This document shows positions 25,578-34,581 of a stretch of DNA of 64,000 nucleotides, one piece after another (the stretch's first letter is position 1; the number at the start of each line of letters is the position of its first letter). The position numbers were made by a program, and so were the translations under genes. The notes below the pieces were generated by a model, which saw only the letters and a program-made list of their open reading frames with translations, was not told where the DNA came from and made no database searches. This stretch comes from an uncultured Bacteroidota bacterium (GTDB lineage Bacteria; Bacteroidota; Bacteroidia; Bacteroidales; P3). The stretch is from positions 1-64,000 of the forward strand of contig CADALO010000003.1 of NCBI GenBank assembly GCA_902788805.1. Reading direction: 5' to 3'.

Positions 25578-25738
25578 TACAAATTTATTTTGTTGTTTAT
25601 GAGTTGTCTCCTTTGCCTGAGACGCAACAGTGCGTGTCGGGACGTGGGGCTTTTGTCGTATTTGTCCTCAAAAAGGTGTGTTATTGCATCTTGAAAACGA
25701 GCGTTCATAATCAGTGCTTTACAGGGTTTTCTCTGTTC

Positions 25739-25835
25739 GTTGTCCGCTTGTTGTCCGTTCGTTGTCCGATTGTTGTCCGATCACCAATCGGACAACAATC
25801 GGACAACGAGCGGACAACGAACGGACAACGAACGG
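25739..25835. repeat. Imperfect palindromic array of 11-bp units
   Basis: Left arm, four 11-bp units: gttgtccgctt (25739), gttgtccgttc (25750), gttgtccgatt (25761) and gttgtccgat (25772-25781). A 5-nt loop (cacca) follows. The right arm is the complementary series atcggacaac, aatcggacaac, gagcggacaac, gaacggacaac, gaacgg (25787-25835). The arms pair with only a few mismatches. The unit GTTGTCCNNTT and its 11-bp spacing are the same as in the 12392-12510 palindrome. The rest of the 25578-26092 gap shows only the kam promoter. Confidence 0.95.
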
Positions 25836-25988
25836 AGTCGGTGCGGTGCGGAGGCGTGTAGGGTTGGGTGCGGGAACGGCGAAGAAACGGCTTTTGGTTA
25901 GTTGCTGTGTATCAAGTGGTTCAAGATGTTTGCTAATAATAATAGAGATTTTATTAATAAAATGTGCTGATATTTCATAAAAAAACAT

Positions 25989-25996
25989 TAACTTTG
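25989..25996 (+). promoter_or_regulatory. -7 element of kam operon
   Basis: taactttg matches TAnnTTTG. The start codon of kamD is 97 bp downstream, leaving a leader of about 90 nt. The 11-bp-unit palindrome ends 153 bp upstream. Confidence 0.5.
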
Positions 25997-26092
25997 CAAG
26001 TTGTTTCATAACGGGAAGCGTATCTTGAAATGGTGCGCTTTTGGGAGTGCAACATTAAGATAATGAGTGAAATAATATATTAAATCAAGTTT

Positions 26093-27649
26093 ATGCAAAA
26101 GAGTAAAATTGGTCTCGATTTTGAAAAAGTAGAGCACGCGAGGAGTGTTGCGCGCAAAATTGCCGATCAGGTACAGGATTTTGTGGGCAACTATACCACT
26201 GTTGCAGTGGAGCGAACCATTTGCCGCCTGCTTGGAATTGACGGAATTGATGAAAACGAGGTGCCGCTGCCCAATGTGGTGGTCGATGAGCTGAAGTCGA
26301 AAGGCGTTCTGGGACAGGGCGTTGCTTATTTTCTGGGCAATGCCATTATCGAAACTGGCAAGACGCCTCAGCAGATTGCCGAGGATATCGTTGCCGGCAA
26401 GCTTGACCTGACGCAGCTGCCTATGCACAAGGTGGAAGAGACGGCCAAGGCGATACAACCCTATGTGGACGAGAATGTTACGCGTGTACGCAACAACCGT
26501 CTGCGTCGCGAGAACTACATCAAGACGATAGGCGAGGGCTCGAAACCGTATCTCTACATCATTGTTGCTACGGGTAATATCTACGAGGATGTCGTTCAGG
26601 CTCAGGCCGGTGCACGTCAGGGTGCCGACATCATCGCCGTCATCCGCACCACGGGTCAGAGCCTGCTGGACTATGTGCCTTATGGCGCTACGACCGAGGG
26701 TTTTGGCGGCACGTTTGCCACTCAGGAGAACTTCCGCATTATGCGCAAGGCTCTCGATGAGGTAGGCGAGGAGGTGGGCCGCTACATCCGCCTTTGCAAC
26801 TATTGCTCAGGCCTTTGTATGCCGGAGATTGCCGCTATGGGCGCCCTTGAGGGTCTCGATGTGATGCTCAACGATGCCCTCTACGGTATTTTGTTCCGCG
26901 ACATCAATATGCAGCGCACACTGATTGACCAGTATTTCTCACGCATAATCAACGGCTTTGCTGGCGTTATCATCAACACGGGCGAAGACAACTATCTGAC
27001 CACCGCCGACGCCTATGAGGAGGCTCACACCGTGTTGGCTTCGGACTTCATTAACGAGCAGTTGGCATTGCTGGCCGGCCTGCCCGAGGAACAGCAGGGC
27101 TTGGGCCACGCTTTCGAGATGGACCCGATGTTGGAGAATGGTTTTCTGTACGAGTTGGCTCAGGCTCAGATGATTCGCGAAATTTTCCCGAAGGCTCCGC
27201 TGAAGTATATGCCGCCTACCAAGTTTATGACGGGCAACATATTCCGCGGCCACATCCAGGATGCACTGTTCAACATCATAGGCCAGTGGACGCATCAGGG
27301 CCTGCAGCTGCTGGGTATGCCGACCGAGGCTATCCATACGCCGTTTATGAGCGACCGCTACCTGAGTATCGAGAACGCCAAGTATATCTTCAACAATATG
27401 AGAGACATCGGCGAAGAGGTCGAGTTCAAGGAAGGTGGCATCATCCGCTCACGTGCGAAGGAGGTGCTCGACAAGGCCACCGAACTGCTTGAGAATATGG
27501 AGCGCGAGGGCTTGTTCACCGCTCTGGAGAAGGGTATCTTCGCCAACGTGAAGCGTCCGAAGAACGGCGGCAAGGGCCTTGACGGTGTTTCGCTGAAGGC
27601 TGAGAACTACTACAACCCGTTTATAGAGATAATGAAAGGGAAAAAATAA
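26093..27649 (+). CDS. kamD: Lysine 5,6-aminomutase alpha subunit
   Basis: 518 residues, the normal length for the alpha subunit (KamD). The enzyme is adenosylcobalamin- and PLP-dependent. It moves the terminal amino group of D-lysine or L-beta-lysine, an early step of lysine fermentation to acetate and butyrate. Recognisable blocks include IVATGNIYEDVVQAQAGARQ, TGQSLLDYVPYGATTEGFGG and the late KYMPPTKFMTGNIFRGH. It is followed by the beta subunit after 124 bp of AT-rich gaattttgaat-type sequence. The other genes of the classical pathway (kamA, kdd, kce, kal) are not in the window. Confidence 0.93.
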   Translation: MQKSKIGLDFEKVEHARSVARKIADQVQDFVGNYTTVAVERTICRLLGIDGIDENEVPLPNVVVDELKSKGVLGQGVAYFLGNAIIETGKTPQQIAEDIVAGKLDLTQLPMHKVEETAKAIQPYVDENVTRVRNNRLRRENYIKTIGEGSKPYLYIIVATGNIYEDVVQAQAGARQGADIIAVIRTTGQSLLDYVPYGATTEGFGGTFATQENFRIMRKALDEVGEEVGRYIRLCNYCSGLCMPEIAAMGALEGLDVMLNDALYGILFRDINMQRTLIDQYFSRIINGFAGVIINTGEDNYLTTADAYEEAHTVLASDFINEQLALLAGLPEEQQGLGHAFEMDPMLENGFLYELAQAQMIREIFPKAPLKYMPPTKFMTGNIFRGHIQDALFNIIGQWTHQGLQLLGMPTEAIHTPFMSDRYLSIENAKYIFNNMRDIGEEVEFKEGGIIRSRAKEVLDKATELLENMEREGLFTALEKGIFANVKRPKNGGKGLDGVSLKAENYYNPFIEIMKGKK

Positions 27650-27773
27650 TTTTGAATGTTGAATTTTGAATGTTGAAAGCCGTTCAAGGCTCAATATTCA
27701 CTGGTTAAAATTCGCAATTCAAAACATCAATAATCTAAGTTCAAAATTCATAATTCAAAATTAGAAATTAGCT

Positions 27774-28562
27774 ATGAGTGAAGGTTTGTATTCAATGGAG
27801 GCCAAGGATTACGACAAAACCTTAGACCTCACCAAGATAAAGCCGTATGGCGACACAATGAACGATGGCAAGGTGCAGCTGAGCTTCACGCTGCCCGTAC
27901 CCGCAGGTGCCGAGGCGGAAGAGGCTGCCAAGCAACTGCTTAAGAAAATGGGCTTCGAGAATCCGCTGGTGGTGTTCCAGAAGGAATTGACCGAGGGATT
28001 CTGCTTTATGAACTGCTATGGTTCGCTGACCCACACTGTCGACTATTCCAACATCCACGTGCCTAAGGTTGAGAGTACTACGATGGAGATGAAGGAATGC
28101 GACGAGTATATCCGCGAGCATATCGGCCGTCCGATTGTGTGTGTGGGAGCCTCGACGGGTACCGACGCGCACACTGTGGGCATCGACGCCATTATGAATA
28201 TGAAGGGCTATGCCGGCCACTATGGTCTGGAGCGCTATGATATGATAGACGCCTACAACCTTGGCAGCCAGGTGCCTAACGAGGAGTTTATCGCTAAAGG
28301 CATTGAACTTCACGCTGACGCACTGCTTGTCAGCCAGACGGTTACACAAAAGGATGTTCATATCAAGAATCTTACCGAGCTTGTCGAGATGCTTGAGGCC
28401 GAAGGTCTTCGCGACAAGATGATCCTCATCTGCGGTGGACCGCGCATCAGTCACGAGCTGGCCAAGGAGCTGGGCTACGATGCCGGCTTTGGCGCCAACA
28501 CATACGCCGACGATGTGGCTTCGTTCGTGGCTCAGGAGATGGTGAAGCGCGGTATGAAATAA
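27774..28562 (+). CDS. kamE: Lysine 5,6-aminomutase beta subunit
   Basis: 262 residues, the B12- and PLP-binding subunit. The cobalamin motif DxHxxG is DAHTVG with H133 as lower axial ligand. K144 (in MNMKGYAG) falls at the position of the PLP Schiff-base lysine known from the clostridial enzyme. The Rossmann end ILICGGPRISHELAKELG is intact. It forms a heterotetramer with KamD and is followed by a CoA-transferase subunit 41 bp downstream. Confidence 0.94.
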   Translation: MSEGLYSMEAKDYDKTLDLTKIKPYGDTMNDGKVQLSFTLPVPAGAEAEEAAKQLLKKMGFENPLVVFQKELTEGFCFMNCYGSLTHTVDYSNIHVPKVESTTMEMKECDEYIREHIGRPIVCVGASTGTDAHTVGIDAIMNMKGYAGHYGLERYDMIDAYNLGSQVPNEEFIAKGIELHADALLVSQTVTQKDVHIKNLTELVEMLEAEGLRDKMILICGGPRISHELAKELGYDAGFGANTYADDVASFVAQEMVKRGMK

Positions 28563-28603
28563 GGCCTTGAAACAGAAGAAATAACTTTAAAAATACTAAT
28601 AAA

Positions 28604-29260
28604 ATGGACAAGAACGAAATTAGAAACTTTATTGCCCGCCGTGCAGCCCAGGAGCTTCACGATGGCGACGTTGTCAATCTTGGTATCGGTCTGCCGACCT
28701 TGATTCCCAATTTCTTACCTGAAGGTGTCAACGTTATCCTTCAGTCGGAGAATGGTATGATCGGTATGGGTCCCACTCCCGAAGAGGGCAAAGAGGATCC
28801 TTGGTTCATCAACGCTGGCGGTGGCTTTACATCGGCAGTCGAGGGTGCCAGCACATTCGACAGCGCCACTTCGTTTGGCATTATCCGTGGCGGCCACGTC
28901 GACGTGTCGGTGCTTGGCGCTATGCAGGTTGACGAGAAGGGTGACTTGGCCAACTGGATGATTCCTGGCAAGAAGACCCCGGGTATGGGTGGCGCTATGG
29001 ACCTTCTGGTCGGTGCCAAAAAGGTGATCCTTGCTATGGAGCATACCGCCAAGGGCAATCCTAAGATTTTGAAGAAGTGCACGTTGCCGCTCACGGCAAA
29101 GGGCCAGGTGAATATGATTATCACCGAAATGGGCGTTATGGAGATTACCCCCGAGGGTATCGTCCTGACCGAAATCAACCCCGAATTCACCGTTGCCGAC
29201 GTTCAGGCTGCAACCGAGGCTACGCTGATCGTTTCTCCCAACCTGAAGGAGATAAGATAA
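28604..29260 (+). CDS. 3-oxoacid CoA-transferase subunit B
   Basis: 218 residues. The family I CoA-transferase beta subunit (ScoB/AtoA) contains the catalytic glutamate E49 in SENGMIGMGP, plus GLPTLIP and the late GVMEITPEG. In lysine fermenters such a transferase moves CoA between acetoacetyl-CoA/butyryl-CoA and acetate. It follows kamE by 41 bp and is closed by a terminator, so it belongs to this operon. The partner A subunit, which the enzyme needs, is absent from the window. Whether the product is AtoA or ScoB cannot be settled by sequence alone. Confidence 0.9.
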   Translation: MDKNEIRNFIARRAAQELHDGDVVNLGIGLPTLIPNFLPEGVNVILQSENGMIGMGPTPEEGKEDPWFINAGGGFTSAVEGASTFDSATSFGIIRGGHVDVSVLGAMQVDEKGDLANWMIPGKKTPGMGGAMDLLVGAKKVILAMEHTAKGNPKILKKCTLPLTAKGQVNMIITEMGVMEITPEGIVLTEINPEFTVADVQAATEATLIVSPNLKEIR

Positions 29261-29277
29261 TTACAAAACAGAATGGA

Positions 29278-29307
29278 GGGATGAAGGGAGCGCCCTTCAT
29301 CCCTTTT
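29278..29307 (+). terminator. Terminator of kam operon
   Basis: Stem gggatgaaggg/cccttcatccc (11 bp) with a 4-nt loop agcg, then tttt. It confirms that the operon ends with the CoA-transferase subunit B. Confidence 0.85.
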
Positions 29308-29321
29308 AAAACCAGTTTCTT

Positions 29322-29939
29322 ATGAAGAAAACATTGCTTCTTCTTTCCTTGTTGACTTTGATTACGGCTGCCCGTGCCGAGCAACTGTCGCCCCTTGCGC
29401 AGATGACGAATCCGCCTCATATCGAGTTCAAGTATTACGGATTCTACAGTGTAATCGACTACACTTTTATGACCAACCTTAACAAGGTGCACGGCGAGTA
29501 TATCGATGATTATGTTCTCAACGGCATTACGGCCGTGGCTGGATGGCAGTGGCGCAAAGAGTCGGCTGTCGGTTTGGGCTTCTCATATCTTAACGATGCC
29601 ACGGGCTCTTTCTCTCAGATTCCGGTATTCCTTGAGTTCCGCAGTCATTTCCTTCGCAACCGTGTGACTCCGTTCACCGCCGTTCAGTTGGGCTACAGCA
29701 TCCCGTTCGGCTCCAAGAACGCAGAACTGGACTATACTCGCATTGACGAGGGTGGCATTACTATGGGTTTTTCGGCAGGTATCCGTTTTGCAATAAAGCA
29801 AAAGTTTGGTCTCAATGTTTATGCCGGCTACCAGCTTATCCAGAACAACAGCGTGGAGCGCGGTTTCAACAGCGTTGCCGCTACACGTTTGCCCGAACTT
29901 TACCATCACGTCAAATTCGGACTTGGAGTCAACTTCTAA
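29322..29939 (+). CDS. Outer-membrane beta-barrel protein, unknown
   Basis: 205 residues. A signal peptide (about 1-19, ARAEQL boundary) and amphipathic strands with Gly and aromatic residues, ending in HHVKFGLGVNF with a C-terminal Phe, are typical of a small outer-membrane barrel. No specific family recognised. It is 36 bp upstream of the giant GH2-fold gene and could be co-transcribed. Confidence 0.65.
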   Translation: MKKTLLLLSLLTLITAARAEQLSPLAQMTNPPHIEFKYYGFYSVIDYTFMTNLNKVHGEYIDDYVLNGITAVAGWQWRKESAVGLGFSYLNDATGSFSQIPVFLEFRSHFLRNRVTPFTAVQLGYSIPFGSKNAELDYTRIDEGGITMGFSAGIRFAIKQKFGLNVYAGYQLIQNNSVERGFNSVAATRLPELYHHVKFGLGVNF

Positions 29940-29974
29940 TTGCTGACGCATAATTATTTAGAATTGCTTTCATA

Positions 29975-32900
29975 ATGAACAAGAAAATCCTCGCAATTGC
30001 ATTGGCGTTAACGATATGTGGTGCTGCCAATGCACAATTCAAGAAAAACAAGACTGTTGAGGCGGCCCCTGTCGTCGACGAGTGGAACGACGTGGAAGTC
30101 TTTGAGCAGCATAAGCTCTATCCGCGTGCCAACGTGATTCCTTACGCCAACGAGAATGCCATAGAGAAGAACGGCTACGCCGAGTCGCCATATTATATCA
30201 GTCTCAATGGCGAATGGCGTATGACGCTGAAACCCAGTTTCGGCAGTCGTCCGACAAACATAGAGCAGAAAGACTTCTCTGCTGAAGGGTGGCCTGTTGT
30301 TACCGTGCCGTCGGCCAAATGGCAGGAGGGCACGAAGACGGTCCAGTCAAAGAAGATTAACAAGCCGTCCGATGTCTCGGAATCAAACAATTATGTGGCT
30401 ACGTATTACAAGGAGTTTGACGTTCCGAAGACTTGGAAGGACTATAAGGCCTATTTGAATATCCAGGCAAAGTCGGCTTACTATGTATGGGTCAATCAGG
30501 AATATGTGGGCTATAGCGAGGATGCCCGCGACCTGAGTGAGTTTGAACTGACCAAACATCTTAAGCTCGGCAAGACGAACAACATTGTCGTCCAGGTTCT
30601 TTCAGTGTCCGACGGCTCGATGATGGAGTCGCAGTATGCCCGTTCGTACAACGGCATAACATCGGATGTTTTCATTTTGCTTAAGCCGATAGTCAACGTG
30701 ATGGACTATAAGGTGACGGCTAATTACAACCCATCGAACAAAATGGGTGACTTTACGGCCAGCATCGATATATACAATGAACTGAAGAAGGGCCAGTATT
30801 ACGTTGAGTATGAGATATGGGATCCGAAAGGCCATCAAGTAGAGAAAATGGGTCGTTGGACCGTATTTGACAAGAAGAACGAGGTGACGATGAAGATGGA
30901 CCGTGACATACCCAATGTCCAGGCGTGGTCGGCTGAAACGCCCAACCTGTATACGCTCGTCATAAGGCTGCGCGACCAGAAGATGAATCTGCTCGAAACA
31001 GTCGGCTGCCGCTTCGGCTTTCGCACTATAGAAATCAATGACGGTCAGCTGTTAGTCAATGGTTCACCAGTGACGCTGTGCGGTACCATATACGCCTACT
31101 ACGACTACGGTCAGACGGGTATACCTTCGGAAGAGCAGGTGCGTAAAGACTTGCAACTAATGAAGCAGCACAATATCAACGCGGTACGCACTACTCTCTA
31201 TTCGCCGGCTTCGCAGTATTTCTACGAGATGTGCGACGAATACGGCCTTTATGTCTTGTGCGATGCCAACCTGCAGCCTTTCTCAACACAGGCCAAAGCT
31301 GTGGCTACCGACAAGAATTACATCAACCTCTTTGTGACGCGAATGCAGAATATGTATGAGCGCCTCAAAAACCATCCGTCCATTATAGCCTGGTCGCTCG
31401 GCAACAGCGTGGATAACGGCATTGGTATGGAGAATGCCTACCGGGTTATAAAGCAGAAAGATAAGTCTCGTCCTGTAGTCTTCTCGGGCGCTGGCTATTC
31501 GGAGAATACCGACATTATTGCACCTTCATACCTCGAGTATGACGACCTTAAACTCTTTGCTGCCAAACAAGAGCAGCCTCGTCCGCTGGTGATGGCCGCA
31601 TTCGGTTCGTCGAAGGGCAATTCATACGGCAATATTGAACCCCTCTGGCAGCTGGTGCGCAACAGCCGTTCGCTGCAAGGAGGCTTTGCCGCCTACTGGA
31701 ACCCTGCCGATTATTTCAATCCAGCAACCCAGTCCGATGAGTATGCGACCGCACTCGTCGACAAGGACCGTAACCCTGTGCCGTATCTCTCCGAGCTGCG
31801 CAATATCTACCGCCCGTTCGAGGTGAGACTGGTGAACATCAGCCCCGACGCTGCCGAGTTCAACGTCACCAACCTCCTTTCGTTCCTTTCGCTGAATGAT
31901 TACATTTTGCAATACAATATTTTTTCCAACCTTAAAAGCCGCATCATCGAAGGTGAGGTCTCTGTGGCCCTGAAGCCGGGCGAGTCCAAGAACTTCAAGC
32001 TCAAGGTGCCTGCGCTTACCCTTTATGCAGGCGAAGAGCTCTTCATCCGTTTCACCGTACTTCAGCGCAAGGAAAGTGCCGCTGTGCCCAAGGGTACCGA
32101 ACTCGGAGTAGTCGAATTCCCGCTGCCGATGAAAGAGGTCAAGAAAGAGAAACTGCCCGACTTTGACCGCGAGACACTATATCTGACCAAGGAGAGTGAC
32201 GGCGAGGGTGGCGTTGTCAAAGTGTTCAACGACAACATTGAAATGCGCTACGACCTCGACAAGGCTGACATCCTGACCTATCGTTTCCACGATCGCGACC
32301 TGCTGCTGGCTTCGCCGCAAGTCAACTTCTGGCGCGCCGTAACCGACAACGACCGCGTGGACAAGAACGCCCTGCGCCTATGGCAGAACCTCAGCCCGCA
32401 GAATATGAAGCGCCACGTTATCGCCACCAACTGCCGTCAGGTCGATGCCAACACTGTATGCATTGACGCAATGCTGCGCTACACCGACCCCAACGATGTG
32501 GTGTTCTTCGATGTAAAGCAGTCTATTGCAATACTCTATACCGGCGATGTCATTATCGACAACGAGATTGTCTCCACCGAGCAGATCAAGACCCTTCCCA
32601 AAGTGGGCCTCCAGATGTGCCTGCCTAAGACCCTCGACAGCGTCCGTTGGTTCGGCCTTGACAAAGAGACCTACCGCGACCGCCGCTCCTCGGGCATTGC
32701 CGGCACTTACAAGCGTGCCGCTTCGTCGCTCTTCTACCTCTACGACAAACCACAGGAAGCCGGCAACCGTGCCGGTGTCCGCTGGGTGTCGGTCGAGGAC
32801 AAGAACATAGGCCTCTATGTCGACCTGCTCGACACCAACTTCAACTTCAGCATCTATCCCTACACCGACCGCGACATATATGACTGCGAGAACGCATCGT

Positions 32901-33838
32901 CGCTCAAGCCTCGCGATTTCTGGACATTCAATGTCGACTACCGCCAGGCCGCAGTTGGCAGTGCCCTCGCTGCCCAGGAAGTGTCGGACAAGGACTTGGT
33001 GGCCGACAACAGATACCATTTCCGTATGCACTTGCGCGGCTATGACCTCAGCGAGTACAACCCCTACGACTTCTGCCGTATCGAGTATCCGCAGATTGCT
33101 TCCAGTGTGCTCCCGATGCCGGTCATCAAGAAAGACCGCGAGCGTTTCGACCAACCTATGACCATCACTCTCAATACTGATGTCCCCAAGGCCGAGATAC
33201 GCTACACTCTCGACGGCTCAACGCCAAACGAGTCTTCGCTGCTATACAAGAAACCTTTTGTGATTCAGAACTCTACCTATGTCAAGGCCAAGGCTTACAA
33301 GAGCGGCTCGACACCATCTTTCACAGCCATCAAGCGCTTCAACTTCGACTATATTGTAAAGGCTACTTTTGTCAACAAGCCCAATACGCCCTATAACTTC
33401 AATCAGGAAACGATACTGTTCGACGGTGAGACAGGCGACATCAGCGAACTCTCGCGCGGCTGGCTCGGCTTCTCCGGCAGCGACCTCAATGTGCTGTTCC
33501 AGCTCAGCAAGGCTATTGAACTCCAACAGGTAGAAGTGCGTTTCGCCCACGTCCCCGACGCTTGGGCTTTCGCTCCCACAGCTGTACAGGTCTATGTCTC
33601 GTCAGACGGTGAAAACTTCTCGCCGGCCATAAACGCCAAACTCAAATACGCTCCCGAGGAGCAGTCGATGAACAGCCCTCAGACCGTAACCGTCACCATC
33701 GACGTCAACCAGCCTGACGTTCAGTATGTACGCCTTGTGGCCAAGAATATGGGCCGCATACCTTCCTGGCACAAAGCCAAAGGTCTACGCCCGTGGATAA
33801 TGGTCGACGAGGTGCAGCTTAATGAAGTGATACACTAA
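29975..33838 (+). CDS. GH2-fold protein lacking catalytic glutamates
   Basis: 1,287 residues with a signal peptide (1-20, cut after ANA). It has the LacZ-type layout: sugar-binding domain (about 60-235, YYISLNGEWRM), Ig-like domain, TIM barrel (about 355-640) and a beta-sandwich large domain. A chitobiase-type C-terminal module follows (about 1080-1140, IRYTLDGSTPNESS), then a discoidin-like end. The barrel is recognisable (NHPSIIAWSLGN), but the acid/base Glu after it is Ser478 (GNSVDNG). At the nucleophile position, LacZ CEYAHAMGNS aligns with AAFGSSKGNS, so the Glu is Ala542. The metal-site motif DEANIETHG reads DANLQPFST. It is therefore probably a non-catalytic carbohydrate-binding or scaffold protein of the periplasm/surface. 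Confidence 0.88.
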   Translation: MNKKILAIALALTICGAANAQFKKNKTVEAAPVVDEWNDVEVFEQHKLYPRANVIPYANENAIEKNGYAESPYYISLNGEWRMTLKPSFGSRPTNIEQKDFSAEGWPVVTVPSAKWQEGTKTVQSKKINKPSDVSESNNYVATYYKEFDVPKTWKDYKAYLNIQAKSAYYVWVNQEYVGYSEDARDLSEFELTKHLKLGKTNNIVVQVLSVSDGSMMESQYARSYNGITSDVFILLKPIVNVMDYKVTANYNPSNKMGDFTASIDIYNELKKGQYYVEYEIWDPKGHQVEKMGRWTVFDKKNEVTMKMDRDIPNVQAWSAETPNLYTLVIRLRDQKMNLLETVGCRFGFRTIEINDGQLLVNGSPVTLCGTIYAYYDYGQTGIPSEEQVRKDLQLMKQHNINAVRTTLYSPASQYFYEMCDEYGLYVLCDANLQPFSTQAKAVATDKNYINLFVTRMQNMYERLKNHPSIIAWSLGNSVDNGIGMENAYRVIKQKDKSRPVVFSGAGYSENTDIIAPSYLEYDDLKLFAAKQEQPRPLVMAAFGSSKGNSYGNIEPLWQLVRNSRSLQGGFAAYWNPADYFNPATQSDEYATALVDKDRNPVPYLSELRNIYRPFEVRLVNISPDAAEFNVTNLLSFLSLNDYILQYNIFSNLKSRIIEGEVSVALKPGESKNFKLKVPALTLYAGEELFIRFTVLQRKESAAVPKGTELGVVEFPLPMKEVKKEKLPDFDRETLYLTKESDGEGGVVKVFNDNIEMRYDLDKADILTYRFHDRDLLLASPQVNFWRAVTDNDRVDKNALRLWQNLSPQNMKRHVIATNCRQVDANTVCIDAMLRYTDPNDVVFFDVKQSIAILYTGDVIIDNEIVSTEQIKTLPKVGLQMCLPKTLDSVRWFGLDKETYRDRRSSGIAGTYKRAASSLFYLYDKPQEAGNRAGVRWVSVEDKNIGLYVDLLDTNFNFSIYPYTDRDIYDCENASSLKPRDFWTFNVDYRQAAVGSALAAQEVSDKDLVADNRYHFRMHLRGYDLSEYNPYDFCRIEYPQIASSVLPMPVIKKDRERFDQPMTITLNTDVPKAEIRYTLDGSTPNESSLLYKKPFVIQNSTYVKAKAYKSGSTPSFTAIKRFNFDYIVKATFVNKPNTPYNFNQETILFDGETGDISELSRGWLGFSGSDLNVLFQLSKAIELQQVEVRFAHVPDAWAFAPTAVQVYVSSDGENFSPAINAKLKYAPEEQSMNSPQTVTVTIDVNQPDVQYVRLVAKNMGRIPSWHKAKGLRPWIMVDEVQLNEVIH

Positions 33839-33843
33839 TATAA

Positions 33844-34569
33844 TTGAAATCCGACGATTTATACACGAGAACTGAGATGCTGCTGCAGCCCGAGGGGTTG
33901 GAGCGGCTGCGGTCGGCTCACGTCCTTGTGGTAGGCCTGGGTGGCGTTGGCGGTTATGCCGCCGAGATGCTGTGCAGGGCAGGAGTGGGGCATCTTACCA
34001 TTGTGGACAACGACGTCGTCACTCCCACCAATATCAATCGTCAGATTATAGCCTTGCAATCGACTGTAGGTCAACCTAAAACTGAACTTTTCAACCTGCG
34101 CCTGCACGATATCAATCCCGATTGCGAAATAACTGTTGTCCAACAATTCCTTCGCGACGAGTTGACATCACAAATCCTGCAACAGGCAAAGTACGACTAC
34201 GTTGTCGATGCCATCGACACGCTGGCGCCCAAAGTGTTCCTGCTCTGCGAGGCTCATCGCCTCGGCCTGCCCGTGGTCAGCTCGATGGGCAGTGCCGGCA
34301 AGCTCGACCCCTCGGCGGTGCACGTTGCCGACATCTCGCGCAGCCATACTTGTCCGCTTGCGGCAATGGTGCGCAAGCGCCTTCATCGTCTTGGCGTGCA
34401 CGACGGCATAAAAGTCGTATTCTCAACAGAAAAAGTCGCAGAACACGCCGTTGTTGAGGACCCTTCTCAAAACAAACGCACCACAATAGGCACTATCTCC
34501 TATCTGCCTCCGCTTTTCGGCTGCCATTGCGCCTCTGTCGTCATTCGCGACCTTATATCCAGCAAATAA
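33844..34569 (+). CDS. tcdA: tRNA threonylcarbamoyladenosine dehydratase
   Basis: 241 residues, an E1/ThiF-like enzyme. The nucleotide-binding GLGGVGGYAAEML lies near residue 31, followed by VDNDVVTPTNINRQ. VDAIDTLAPKVFL and SSMGSAGKLDP are typical of TcdA (YgdL), which uses ATP to cyclise t6A37 in tRNA to ct6A. It lacks a ThiF/MoeB-style pair of zinc CxxC motifs, in keeping with TcdA. The start is a TTG at 33844, 5 bp after the GH2 gene; no in-frame ATG precedes the conserved part. Confidence 0.9.
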   Translation: MKSDDLYTRTEMLLQPEGLERLRSAHVLVVGLGGVGGYAAEMLCRAGVGHLTIVDNDVVTPTNINRQIIALQSTVGQPKTELFNLRLHDINPDCEITVVQQFLRDELTSQILQQAKYDYVVDAIDTLAPKVFLLCEAHRLGLPVVSSMGSAGKLDPSAVHVADISRSHTCPLAAMVRKRLHRLGVHDGIKVVFSTEKVAEHAVVEDPSQNKRTTIGTISYLPPLFGCHCASVVIRDLISSK

Positions 34570-34581
34570 ATCAGATTAATA

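Noticed and set aside
25714..26009. Open frames on both strands across the second palindromic array
   Set aside because: They are a by-product of the stop-free 11-bp repeats; no start context and no protein-like composition.
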